Origin: Lolium rigidum
Taxonomy: Eukaryota; Streptophyta; Magnoliopsida; Poales; Poaceae
DNA: 64,000 nucleotides
Direction: 5' to 3'
NCBI RefSeq assembly: GCF_022539505.1
Contig: NC_061512.1
Span: 248,574,510 to 248,638,509, forward strand
Shown: positions 30,622 through 42,022 of the stretch, piece after piece
How the letters are laid out: each line of letters opens with the position of its first letter
Numbering within the stretch: position 1 is the first letter of the stretch
Position numbers and translations under genes: made by a program
The notes under the pieces: generated by a model
Databases searched by the model: none
Seen by the model: only the letters and a program-made list of their open reading frames with translations
What the model was told of the DNA's origin: nothing

Positions 30622-31645
30622 GATACCCAGTTTCTATGTTGAGTGTATTATTGTTCATGTGATCAAGGGTCGGCCAGATATATGAGAATAGCTTGAGTTG
30701 TTTGTTTCTTTATTCTAGTGCTATCTATTGTTGTGTGGCCATTTCTAAACTACGTTTTTTTGTGCTTGTTGATCTTTTTAGCACTTTGCTTTGTAATAAT
30801 TGGAAAATAGGCACTAAAAGGATATAATGAAACCATGTAATATGTGAAAATAGGCACTAAATTCTAACTATGGTTCTGGCTTGTATTCATATTGTACTTT
30901 GGAGTTCTCTAACAAACTGGAATCTGACAATAATTGCACTAAATGAATACAGTGAAACCATCTGCTATGTGAAATAGTTGCGCAGTTGTCAGCCTGACAG
31001 CAGAAGACGAAATGAGCACCAGAAGAACACTTTCAGCGAGGAACAATTTAAGGAGATCCGGTGGAGCCTGGAGATTTGGCAAGGGCAGACGTTCTGAATC
31101 ACATGGGCAGTGGCACTGGCAATGCTATCATACTCGTGTGTCAATTAGGCAGCATTTTTTCTCTCCAAGTTTCAGTTTTATTCATTTTACACTGTCACGT
31201 GACAAGTCAGACAGGGCAGACTCTCTGAATCACATGGGCAGTGGTAGTGACAATGATATCATACTCGTGTGTCGATTAGGCAGCATTTTTACTCTCCAAG
31301 TTTCAGTTTTATTCAGTTTACACTATCATGTGACAAGTCAGACAGGATTTCTGGCAACCTCTCTGCAGTGACAAGTATGCAACTGGATATATTGGAGCAA
31401 ATGTGTTTGGCCTACCCTTACCTAATTTAATCTAGCCACATCTAGCTATAACTGTGGTTATTCGATGTGGATTTGAGATTTTTCTGGAACTCGCTCCTCT
31501 CCTTCACCCTCATAACACACATACATTTACAAATCTAACCCTCACAATAATAACCATAAGACCGAGCAGCATCCATGTTGAATGCTCTAAATGATTTCGA
31601 CAATAGAAGATGGGCAAGCCAAAAAGATATGAGATAAGTTATCTA
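30622..31645. other. 3' flank of the F-box gene, no further gene
   Basis: AT-rich sequence with two imperfect copies of GAAAATAGGCACTAAA (about 30803 and 30846) and a 131-bp tandem duplication (31083-31346). Later sequence up to the MITE at 31646 is unremarkable. A 3' exon of the F-box gene could lie near 30985-31090 but cannot be settled from sequence alone. Confidence 0.5.
31083..31346. repeat. 131-bp tandem duplication
   Basis: GGGCAGAC...CTGAATCACATGGGCAG begins at 31083 and again at 31214. Both copies continue through CATACTCGTGTGTC, TTAGGCAGCATTTTT and CTCCAAGTTTCAGTTTTATTC to GTGACAAGTCAGACAGG, with about 10 percent differences. Confidence 0.85.
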
Positions 31646-31819
31646 CTCCCTCCGTCTCATGAAGATTGTCTGGGTTTTGTTAAAAAATGGATGTACCTAG
31701 ACACTAAATAACATCTAGATACATTCAAATTTTGACAAATTTCAGCCTATACACTAAATAACACCTAGATACATCCAAATTTTGAAAAATTTCAGATAAG
31801 CTTCATGGGATGGAGGGAG
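31646..31819. mobile_element. Stowaway MITE (174 bp)
   Basis: CTCCCTCCGTCTCATGAAG at the left and CTTCATGGGATGGAGGGAG at the right form the standard Stowaway terminal repeat. TA precedes it; the right TA has decayed to TT. The interior carries two copies of ACACTAAATAACA(T/C)CTAGATACAT. Confidence 0.85.
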
Positions 31820-32336
31820 TTCATTTACATAAATAGTACTACTCCATCGGATCCATAGTAATCCATAGTATTGGGGCTTTAAATTGAGATAAAGCCCTAC
31901 ACTACAAGAAAAGTTCTGATAGACAACATCCCAAAATCGTCAACTAAGGGGCATTTTTCGTCGCCTATGGGCCTAACCCGACGATATGGGTTCCGTTGTC
32001 GAAACTGCGTCAAGCAAAGTCCAACGACGATTTTTTCGGTCCGTCGCGCTTGGGCGCCCTTCCGCCACGGAAAATCGGACCGTTGCGGAAGTGTTTTCGG
32101 GAGCCCGTTGACTGCTGACGTCATGCAAACTGACACGTGGCAGACGCCGTTAACTGCCAGTTAACGGCGTTAACCGGCTGAAACCCCGTGGTAGATGGTA
32201 GGCCCACACGAGGCCTGCCACGTCTTAAGCGGGCCGGGCCAGATGACATAGTTTGACCGGTCAACTATATAGCTGGGCTGGTCCATTAGTTACGTGGGCC
32301 GGGCCTAACCTCTAATGTTGACTGGTCAAAACTTAA

Positions 32337-33260
32337 ATGGGCCGGCCCATTTAACATGTGGGGTCCACCTTACAGCAACTGGGCCGGCCCAAGAAGCAAG
32401 TGGGCCGGGCCAAAAACACAAGTGGGTCCCACTTTCTGTTAAAAGGCCGGCCCATTTAGTGTGTAGGGTCCACCGTATAGCAAGTGGGCCGGCCCAACAA
32501 GCTAGTGGGCCGGGCCAAAAACACGGGTGGGTCCCACTTTCCAGTTAAAGGGTCGGCCCATTTAGTATGTGGGGTCCACCATATAGCAAGTGGGCCGGCC
32601 CAACAAGATAGTGGGCCGGGCCAAAAACACGGGTGGGTCCCACCTTCCTGTTAAAGGGCCGGCCCATTTAGTATGTGGGGTCCACCATATAGCAAGTGGG
32701 CTGGCCCACCAAGCTAGTGGGCCGGGCCAAAAACACAGGTGGGTCCCACATTTCTGTTAATGGGCCGGCCCATTTGGTATGTGGGGTCCACCATATAGAA
32801 AGTGGGCCGGCCCAACAAGATAGTGGGCCGGGCCAAAAACACGAGTGGGTCCCACCTTCCTATTAAAGGGCCGGCCCGTTTACCATGTGGGACCACCATA
32901 TAGCAAATGGGCTGGCCCAACAACATAGTGGGCCGGCCCAAAAACACGGGTGGGCCCCACTTTCCTGTTGAAGGGCCGGCCCAATTAGTATGTGGGGTCC
33001 ACCATGTAGCAGGTGGGCCGGCCCAACAAGATAGTGGGCCGGGCCAAAAATACAGGTGGGTCCCACTTTCCTCTTAAAGGGCCGGCCCATTTAGTATGTG
33101 GGGTCCACCACAAAAGCAAATGGGCTGGCCCAACTATTTAGTGGGCCGGCCCAGTAGTATGTGGGGTCCACCTTAATGCAAGTGGGCCAGCCCAATTAGA
33201 GTGTGGGGTCCACGGTAAATCAAATGGGCTGGCCCAAGAAGTAAGTGGGCCGGCCCGTTT
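32337..33260. repeat. 105-bp GC-rich tandem array near the CACTA terminus
   Basis: About nine units of roughly 105 bp, each with GGGCCGGCCCATTTAGTATG, TGGGGTCCACC, AAGTGGGCCGGCCCAACAAG and AAACACGGGTGGGTCCCAC. The palindrome GTGGGTCCCAC (or GTGGGCCCCAC) occurs seven times at even spacing from 32422 to 33068. The array sits 440 bp inside the terminus, where CACTA elements carry the subterminal repeats bound by their own proteins. Confidence 0.85.
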
Positions 33261-33699
33261 AGTTGCTTGTTTATATGCTGGCATAATATGCGCTTTAGGA
33301 TTTTGCGGGCGGGCACATATGTGATTTTGCTTAATTGGGCCGTTTAAGGGATGGGAATTCGTGATTTAGATGCGAGAATATTTACGCAGCATTGATTTAC
33401 GTCGAATAGCCTCACTTACCACAAGCACCAAAGAAAAAATGCGCGAAAGAACTATAAAAACTAACTAAATATTACATCGAGCTGCAAGGCATTGAAAAAA
33501 ATATTACAGAACCCAGAGAAATTGAATGGTAATTAAACCTAGCAATACAATGAAGCGATCCGGCAATCTTTTAAGTTGTCCATGCGGCACCTATATCCGA
33601 AACAAAGACATTACAAGTTAAGACAACAACAATGGAAAGGCAAAGACACTACAATATTGTTTGCCAAAGAATTTGGAACTCATCATTTCGTCGTTATAA

Positions 33700-35060
33700 C
33701 AAGATCATTGTAATGCGCACAATAAGCAAACAAAGAGTGCATGCCGCATACCAACGACCAATATAACGAGCATGTTAGAATGAAACAACGAGACTTACTA
33801 CTGTCGAGTCCCATGCAAACCAACATGTTCGGGGAGTACAAAATTGGCATGAACAACATAGTAGCGAGGCTATAAATTTTGTAACGACGACTGAGCAAGA
33901 TACGGAATATAGTGGGATCACACTGTGAACTTGTATAAGAGGGAATGCAAACCAATATGTTCAGCATTCCATATGTGAGCGTCATGCCAAGTCAGAGAAA
34001 CAAGTCGATAATGCAGCTTTTGAAGAACAAGATGGCACACAAAATTATTATCTAGTAATATGACAAGTTTATTTGTACTACGGGCTTAGATAAGCGAGTG
34101 ATAGCATGCCAAACTAAGTCCTTACTTTGTTAGCTTACAATGAACTAGATACAAAACAATGACATCACCTGTAGTACAGGGAATGCAAGCCAACATGTTC
34201 ATGGAGTAAAAAATTGGCACAGACAACATAGTAGCAGGCCATAATTTTTGAAACAACATCTGAGCAAGATAAAGTTATGATGGCTAGATCTACAGAGCAG
34301 GGAATGTAAACCAAATATAGAAGTTACGATGCCAAAAGCTATAGAGCAGGGAATGCGAACCAACATGTGCAATTACTTAAAATTGGCCATGAACTAAATA
34401 ATAGCAGGATGTTACTATAATAGCTAGGAATAATACGAGATAGGAGTTATAATGGCATCACTGATAAACTTGTAGATAAGGGAAAAAATCAATTTGTTTC
34501 GGGATATAAAGTTGTAATGAGCAACACATAGAGGATAGTTAATGCTACGGCTTAGGATGGACCAGAAACGGAATATAGTGGGATCCGAACTTGTAGAAAA
34601 GGGAATGCACACCAATATGTTCACAATTCTATATGTGAGCGCCATGCCAATTAAGAGAAACAAGTTAATATTGCAGCTTTTGAAGAATCAGATGGCGAGA
34701 CAAAATTATGATGGAAGTTGCTTCTGTGACGAGTTCAAATAAATTTGTACTCGCAGGATGGCGGAGCGATAGCATGCGGGAACTAATAGCGAGCGGTTAA
34801 TTTGTACTTGCGGGATGGCGGAGCGATAGCATGCGGGAACTAATAGCGAGCGGTTAGCTTACGACGAAGTAGATAGAAATAACAATGGCATCACCGTAGT
34901 ACGGGAATGCAAACCAACATGTTCGGGGAGAACAAGATTGGCATGAACAACGAATGAGCAAGATAGAAGTTATGATGGCTACATCTACGGAGCGGGGAAT
35001 GCAAACCAAAATGTTCAATCGCTTGAAGTTAGCAATGAACTAGAAAATGGCAAGGTGTTA
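33700..35060. repeat. degenerate internal repeats of the CACTA-like region
   Basis: GGGAATGCAAACCAACATGTTC, AAAATTGGCATGAACAACATAGTAG and GAGCAAGATA recur at about 33735-33990, 34180-34350, 34440-34740 and 34890-35060 in the same order with many changes. No reading frame is conserved. Confidence 0.7.
34742..34858. repeat. 57-bp near-perfect tandem duplication
   Basis: AATTTGTACTCGCAGGATGG and AATTTGTACTTGCGGGATGG begin two adjacent 57-bp copies that otherwise agree through GCGGAGCGATAGCATGC and GAACTAATAGCGAGCGGTTA. Confidence 0.85.
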
Positions 35061-36412
35061 CGGTCATAACTAGGAATGAACTAAAAGAGCTTCGGACAAA
35101 CAAGCATACGAACCCGAACATGGCGCTAAAACAAGGGACTTACATTAGGAGAAGCACTCTGTGGGAATCACGACGGATCTTCACGGGGTTGATAGATCCG
35201 GTGATGAAGTACACTACATGTGCTCCTTGGGGTTGGAGAGACGGCCATTAAACTTCATGGTTACTCATCTAATCTGCAAAGACGTAACGGCGCGTCGTTA
35301 GCACAAACGAGTTCCCCCAAGATTAAACAAGAACTTGCGGGCAAGCAATAGAAAAGCGACGAGTAGAAGAGTTTAGATCATGGACGGCGCCGGTGAAGCA
35401 GATTCGGTTCATGCACATCGGTGTCGGTGAGCAAGATCCGATGCGGTGGACGATGCCGCAGCTGAAGCGGCTGCGGTAGGCTGCTGGATGAGCATATGGT
35501 TTCGAGGTTCGGCGGGGATGATCCGGTCCGGTTGATGACGGCGTCGATGAAGCGGCTCCGGCGGGCGGCCGGATGACGAGGATCGCGAGGGCTCGGGTAG
35601 GCCGGGGAAGTCCGGCGGGGATGTTCGGTGCGGTGGTCGTGGAGGTGGTAGAGAGAGGGGCTTGGGAAGTTCCGGTGGGTGGTCTGAGGGAAATGAATTT
35701 TTTTGGGAGGGTTTCCGGGGCTAGGGAGGTGGTGATCCAAAAAATGACGGGCAGACCCCCCCACCAACCGACTTTCTGTCATCTCCACAAGGGTAGAATG
35801 GGAATTTGAAAGCGTGTGAATTTTTTGTATTTTGTGGGCGGGAAGTTTTGCCGCTATGAGATTTTGAATTTGGCTAAGGTCCAAGTATAATGATAAAAAA
35901 TTGTGAGACCGTACTAGTACCTCTGTTCAAGGCCGAGTGCAAAATCAAATCATCATCACCTTGAATATCGGTTACTATCATCGTGTTCTATCTTCTTATC
36001 CCATTCAAAAACACGCCTGAAATATTTCTAGATTGGCGGGAGATTTTGCCGCCCGACTGAGATTTGATTTTGAATATGGCTATGGTCAAGTAATATAATA
36101 TAATACTAATATAAAGACGGTACACCTGGTTAAGTACTAATTGCTCTGCTTCGGCAGTTAAGGCCAGCAGCCACATCAAGCCATCATCATTACAAACAAA
36201 ATCAGTCAAATCTAGAAGCTAGTATAGGATAAATTCACAGCAGCATAATAAATCCAGAAAACTAAGTATAATACTACATAAACTGCATACAAGAGCCAAA
36301 AGCAGCCAATAACAATGTTAATGTTCACGACAAACTAATCTGAAAATAATACAAGACACAATGTATGGCCAACATGAAGATTAGGATACCCCAGGATGAA
36401 CGAATATGTTCT
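35061..36412. other. non-coding part between the repeats and the DUF295 gene
   Basis: 35390-35730 is GC-rich (CGGCG, TCCGGCGG motifs) with a 168-residue minus-strand frame (35884-35378) of low-complexity Pro/His/Arg composition that I do not regard as a gene. Two copies of GGCGGGA(A/G)(G/A)TTTTGCCGC followed by TGAGAT and TTGAATWTGGCTA lie at about 35838 and 36034. Confidence 0.5.
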
Positions 36413-37672
36413 TCATTCAGCATATATTTCTTCGTCACTCCATTGAAGGAAATTTTCATTGAACTCCTTCCGTCCGCGGTGTGCAGCCAATACATCCTCC
36501 AAACGGTATGGCCTTTGTTCATTTCTCATACCGTAGTTTCCTAATCTATTCACATGTATTGGCCACTCATCCCGGGCCTTTATATCATCAAAGTACTCTA
36601 CGATATAACCAAAATCTGTGTAGTAGATGCAGCCAGGTCGAAGTGTCGGGTGCACTCTGGTGTCGACGGAGATACACCGGATATAATGGACGAAGAAGGC
36701 ACGACTGCCAATGTTATTGACGGCATGGAGAGAGCGGCTCTCAGTGTCCACACGGTACACCAATGGTTGACCTTCCTCCAAATGCTTGTTGTCCAACAAC
36801 ACAAGCAGCGAGCACCATCCGACTCCACAAGGTAGAACTTGTTATTTCCAAGTTCGGAAATGAAAATAGTGTATCCATTTTGACGGTGCTCGCACGCTGC
36901 TCCAAGCTGGACATTGTTGGTGCACACTAATTTTCCGAACTCAAAATTGTTCACAGCTATTGCATACAATTCACCATTGAACGGGGTAATGCAACGCAGA
37001 CAATGGTGCTCGATCGAAAATCTTCCTTCTCCCCAATCTTCATCTATACCCTTAGTTGGAGTGCTCTCATCGACCCAAGCAATTTCCGCCGGGTAATCTT
37101 TGGAAACGAAGACCATAGTCGGGGACTTCATCACAGCGACTGACTTCAGAATAACGTTTGGCATATGCGCCTCAAACATAGTATTCAATGTCTTTGTGAG
37201 TGGGTTCAGAAGCCGTATCTTGTGCGGCTGGTTCTTCTGGGCAAGCACGATGACGCCACGGCAAAAGCCGACAAAGTAGTATCTAAAATATATTGATGAA
37301 GATAACATTCAGCACTAAGATGTTTACGATTGAAAATAAAAATAGATTAACTCTATAGATATGGAGGAATTTGAACCTTGCATGAACTTCCGTTAGATCG
37401 ATGGTGACGTAGCGGGATGTGCGGAGGTGGAGGAAGGTGAAATCAGCAGCGCGTGGAAGGCCGTGGTCTAGCATGATCCATTCGTGCAGGTGCACGTCGG
37501 GCTCAGGTAAACCTGAGCGCCAATTTCTACAGACTTGCCTCATAGCGAGTAGGTGTCGGCGTACTTGCTCGTTCGCCGGTAAGCATTCGCCGATCTTGTG
37601 AAGTGGTCCATCAGCCGAGAGAGAGGCCCGGTTCACGGAGGCGACGGCCGCCGGCGCATTCTTCTTGTCCAT
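36413..37672 (-). CDS. F-box/DUF295 (KIB-type) protein gene, frameshifted
   Basis: Exon 1 (37672-37377) starts MDKKNAPAAVASVNRAS and carries an F-box-like helix set (LHKIGECLPANEQVRRHLLA, then RQVCRNWRSGLPEPDVHLHE). GCAAG|GTTC and TTTTAG|ATAC splice it to exon 2 (37282-36413), giving HARYYFVGFCRGVIVLAQ. Exon 2 has the DUF295 beta-propeller pattern: KIRLLNPLTKTLNTMF, RCITPFNGELYAIA, then after the break PLVYRVDTESRSLHAVNNIG and PGCIYYTDF. One base is missing at about 36805-36808, between SDGA and LLVLLDNKHLEE. Restoring the length gives 388 residues, normal for the family. DUF295 F-box proteins are thought to act in SCF complexes; the substrate is unknown. It lies inside the CACTA region on the same strand as the transposon ORF, so it may be a captured gene or a host gene. 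Confidence 0.65.
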
Positions 37673-38846
37673 CGCCGGCGGGGAGCGCGCGTGGGCGGTT
37701 GGTGTTTTTTCCTTCGATTTGGAGAAGTTGATGGGACGTGAGAGGCGTGGTTGCGTGCGTGAGTGAGAATGAGACTGTGTGCAGAGGGAGGGAGAGAGGG
37801 GGCTGTGGCAACGTGACGGTTGGTCTCGGCAGTTTCTCAAAAAAGCTAGACGTTTGGTCTCAACACGCGCACCGCCTAACCGCTGTGCACCGCGACACGC
37901 GTCCGTGGTACTGCACGTCTGCACCGTTACGTGTACTCAGTTAGCCTTACACTGGAAAAATATCTGCACTCAGTTTTCCCCTCGAGTACTAATACTGGCT
38001 AGTGCATTACCTCATAAAAAAAATACTGGCTAGTGCAATATACTCAGTTTTACCCTCAAGTGGCTGATCAACAGAGAGTCAACAAATGGGATTAAGCTAT
38101 CTAATTGAGTAATTTCATGCGCAAAAAAAAAATCATAGTGCCTCCTACTCATGGAGTCTTGTTAAGAAGAGGAGGTCTAATACGTGGAAAACAGAATAGC
38201 ACACCACAGGTCCGAAATGATGGAAAGGGCTAGGCAATCCACTTATTATAGAACTCAACAAAAACCACATGGAACTATATTAAACTTATGCAGTAGCCAA
38301 CGCAACCAAAAGTCAGAAGTGCAGGCTGAATCCCAAAGGCACAACACAAAAAGGAAACTTGCAACCTTATATAAAAGGGGCTATGCAACCCACTTATATA
38401 CACATTAACAGACCATCCTCGTGTGTGACAAGAGAAATTCAACACTGGATTCGGAGGTAGGCACATGAAGCTTTACAAGGGCCAATGGGGCACCAACAAT
38501 TTAAGGATGAATTGAACCACACCGTCAACAATTCAAACTCGAGACCTTGGCTCTAATACCATTTAAGTTCGAACGGATTGAAAAGGCTAGGCAACCAATT
38601 TCTAAAACATCCACAGGAACAACTACCAAGTTGATCCCAGCCGTAGATAAATGCATCCACCAACAAAATAGGAACGGTGCCTCAGTCTCAGTAAACATTT
38701 CACAATACCAAGGTACTCACATGTCAATGTCAGTGTTTTCATCTCCAATTATCTATGGCATTTTATTAGTCTTTTGAGAGATTATAACAAACTTGATTGG
38801 CCTCTGCGAGTAGGGCATCACATGCTTCGATCTCGATCTCAACATG
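37673..38846. other. upstream region of the DUF295 gene and CACTA interior
   Basis: 37940-38065 holds short direct repeats (TACTGGCTAGTGCA twice, CTCAGTTTTCCCCTCGAGT-like twice). 38184-38460 shares AGCCAACGCAACCAAAAGTC and GATGGAAAGGGCTAGGCAATCCAC with 41570-41760, so a repeat brackets the transposon ORF. No gene seen. Confidence 0.5.
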
Positions 38847-41425
38847 TCAACTTGGTTTCTTAACACATCTGCTTGCAGCTCGTTCTATTTGGATTTGTTC
38901 CTCCGAACTTGTGCGAGAGAAAGACTTGGACTTGGACTTGGACTTGGACTGCAAAAACCCAGCATTTCGCGGGAAAGTGTTTTTGGTGATATCTTTATTT
39001 TTAAGTACCATGGTAAATGTCTCCATACATTCTTCTAGAGTTTTTTCCATACCATCTTTCCCGGGTTTTGCCATCTCCAATTTCATATTTGCTCGAAAAG
39101 TTTTGAGTCGTGTAAAAATAAAAGTTATTACGAGAGAAACATGCGGATGGTAGATTTAATGTGTATGAACTACTTCTAATCCTACAAGTTGGTATGACTG
39201 ATTACACATCAAATGCATTTTCACAAAAACGCCTACAAGATCATATTGACATATTGCTCCTACAAATTGGCAAGTGTGTAGTTAAAAAATTTAAATCATA
39301 AAGAAGACTTACAATAACACTTTCTGCAAGTTCTCCTATCACATTATGTTTGTTCTTCGGCATGCCTCGAAGCTGCTCTGCGAGTCATCTCTTTGTCTGG
39401 TTGCATGTTGTTTGCATGATCTACTTTACTGCATTTTTGTACAATCATATGGAGATCAAATAACGTGGTTGAAATGGAGGATGGAAATATAACATGCACA
39501 CGGAGTTCTACACAATTTACGAGTAACATATGTAGCAGTACAGACCAGCGGGGCATTACTTTTTGCCAGAGATGCCCAACCAAGTGACGAGATCCGGTAC
39601 GGCTTGGTAAACGTTGTTTCAAGCGGTTAGCCTGGTTCCTTTTAGACAACGTACGCAAAGGAGACTAGTGAGACAACGGCGCAAAATAAGTATTCGGAAT
39701 TTAATCTGGTTTCACGGTCCTCATAAGCCATACCACATTCTTTGGATCAGACCAATGCTTGACAAGATCTCCCCACTTGCTCGTCGGTCATACGGAGTGC
39801 GGGAGACTTTGTTCGAACATTGGCGATAATCTGGCCGATGAAGTATGTCGCCTTAAGCTTATAGCGGTGCTTGGCGCAACAATTCTTTGAATATGGAAGC
39901 GATGACAAACTTTACATCCTCATTATCCTCATCGAATTCAAACCTTAACTGCTCACAACGGTGGAATGATTGGTGAGTTATATAGCATAGAAACAACGGT
40001 AAGCTACAAGAAATGGGACGGATCAATGTGGAATAATTTATCATTACCAGGAGAAGCATGACTTACGTGTAAATTATGCACTAAACTCTCGAACTGTGAA
40101 GGGGTGTCAACGTGCTTGCTTCCACAATGGGAAGGTAGGAAGTTCATTCCCGATAAAATGGCCAACCTGTGATACAAGATATGAAGATTCATGCGGATGA
40201 AGTGGCCTTCGCCACCTACAATAGATGTGATGCGAAATCTTGAACCCATTCCGGAAATCTTAGGCTGCAAGTTTTTTCCTACCGTTGGCCCCCTCGTTTT
40301 TATTGATCGTGGCGAACCTACCAAGTTAAGCATTACATCAAGCTATCATGGTATATAGATACATAAGGGAGCATTAAACTACAAGTCTTGAAAAAAGTAT
40401 TACCTTTTTTGGCGTGGGTCTCATCATCGGGAGAGGAGTTGTCTTTCGCGGGACTAAGGGTCGGAGGGAGATCATCACCGGTTCTTTGGTGTTGTGGCGG
40501 CTCTTGTTTGGACATTTGAGGCTGTATCATCCGGGACTAGCATCATGTGTCCTTGGCCATTATTACCTACCACCACTCTGATGGTGCCAATTCTTGGCTA
40601 GAATTTCTTTGTGGAAGCTGGTTCTGTTGGCAATTGTTGCTGAGAATCGGTATTGGCAAGCTGGTGGTTGTGGAATGTGTGGGCTGGTACATGTTGGGGC
40701 TACTTCTATCTGATTCGATGGTTTGTGGTTTTTACGAGACCTTTTCTTGTTATCATTCTTGGCCTGTTCGCCACCTCGTGTCAGTCTCTTGTTAGACCTT
40801 GTAATAGGAGGAGCAGCACGAGCATCAGGCTTAACCCTTTTTTATTACGCACTGTCACCCATCCTCCGGTATCAGCCTGAGGTTCCTGTTGAGTGTTCTT
40901 CCTCCTATTCGTTCTTGAAAAGTTCTTTCCCGAATCTGCGGATGCTGTCACACATAAATGATATTTCAATGTACAATATTATATGATGATGATATGCGGA
41001 TGGAATGGAAAAACGAGTCGGGCAACATATGCCAAAACATATATGAGGCGTTAACTAAGCGGGAAAAATTGTAGTAATGAGATTGAACATGGCATGGGTA
41101 ACATATTTGGTAGGACTGGGATACAACAAATGGAAGTTGGGACAAATAATTCGATGACGGGACGGAGAAAACTCACCTTGTTGTGTTGCGGACGATAGTC
41201 GACCGGGGCATCTTCCTGAGTCGGCTCGCCATCACAATCGGCGGGATCAAATTCTGAATCGGAGGAATGTTCCGTATCCTTTGTGAGGGAGGTGGGTGGC
41301 GTTTTTGCACTAGACCTTGTAGAAGGATGTAGTGTTAGGCCCAACGAGGCTGCAACTCGGCTATTATGCGGAATAGTTTGCCTCCGTTGCTCTTCGTACT
41401 CATTCTCGAGTGGAAGACCTAACAT
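38847..41425 (-). pseudogene. decayed CACTA ORF with Transposase_24 (Ptta/En/Spm) core
   Basis: On the minus strand, exon-like pieces lie in order: MLGLPLENEYEEQRRQTIPH (41425) with acidic SDSEFDPADCDGE to a donor AACAAG|GTGAGT at 41176, then pieces at about 40960-40780, 40530-40410, 40330-40065 (TRGPTVGKNLQ) and 39965-39340. The last contains RYKLKATYF, MTDEQ, WGDLVKHWSDPKNV, SKRNQANRLKQRLPSRTGSR and HLVGHLWQK, the signature of Transposase_24 proteins of CACTA elements. A C-terminal piece (39086-38847) has KSKSKSKSKS. Frameshifts (at least three between 39650 and 39890) and stops show it is dead. In active elements such proteins bind subterminal repeats and assist transposition. Confidence 0.7.
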
Positions 41426-41867
41426 GCATTGGCGAGAAATGCGAGATGAGATTTATCATGGAGCTGTGCATATAAGAACAAATTAATAGTAGCGGTGAGA
41501 CTGCTCAAAAGGTGTAATGACAAACAAACTATGGCTCAAAAATAATTGATGTTCATATTGTCAAGCTTCATGCACTAGCCAACGCAACCGGAAGTCCGGA
41601 CTGATGGAAAGGGCAAACAAATTATGGCTCAAAAATAATTTATGTTGGGCAACAAAGGGCAGCAGCAACAATTTTTAGGATAAGTATGATGTCAAGCTTC
41701 ATGCGGTAGCCAACGCAACCAAAAGTCCGAGCGATGGAAAGGGCTAAGCAATCCACATATAGACTCAAACACATATAAGTGTCATTTTCATGCCAATGGT
41801 TAACCATATGGAATGGCGTGTGCTTAATATAATTGCCTAGGGTCTTCCAAATTCCAACAGATCGATC

Positions 41868-41990
41868 TATTGGATGAACTTGCTAGAGCATGCAATTCGA
41901 AATGGTATCAGACCTACAAGGTCCTGAGTTCAAATCCTAGCAAGTAGCAACGCAGTATTCAAAATAAATATTTGCAGCCTTCCTAAAAAA
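41868..41990 (+). other. tRNA-like, SINE-like sequence
   Basis: GGATGAACTTGCTAGAGCATGC followed 40 bases later by GGTCCTGAGTTCAAATCCT looks like a tRNA D-arm and a Pol III B box, and the segment ends in an AT-rich tail. The first 30 bases recur at 42696-42726. Weak evidence; it could be an ancient SINE head. Confidence 0.3.
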
Positions 41991-42022
41991 ATATCTAATG
42001 ATACATGCCTAAGGCTCGGTCT

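Larger units (their letters stand above)
31900..41425 (-). mobile_element. CACTA-type DNA transposon, partial (one terminus found)
   Basis: CACTACAAGAAAAG at 31900 is the diagnostic end of grass CACTA elements, preceded by CTA as the possible 3-bp target duplication. Inside are a GC-rich tandem array, further degenerate repeats, an F-box/DUF295 gene and, on the minus strand, a decayed CACTA ORF with a Transposase_24 core. That orientation makes 31900 the 3' end of the element. I did not find the opposite CTTGTAGTG terminus, so the right border lies beyond 41425 or has been lost. No Transposase_21-type transposase was seen. Confidence 0.6.

Noticed and set aside
32315..33090. Frames in the 105-bp array (for example 77-codon repeats)
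   Set aside because: The array is non-coding tandem repeat; its period leaves frames open by chance.
35378..35884. 168-codon minus-strand frame rich in Pro, His and Arg
   Set aside because: Low-complexity composition, no domain and no gene-like flanks; possibly a decayed transposon leader.
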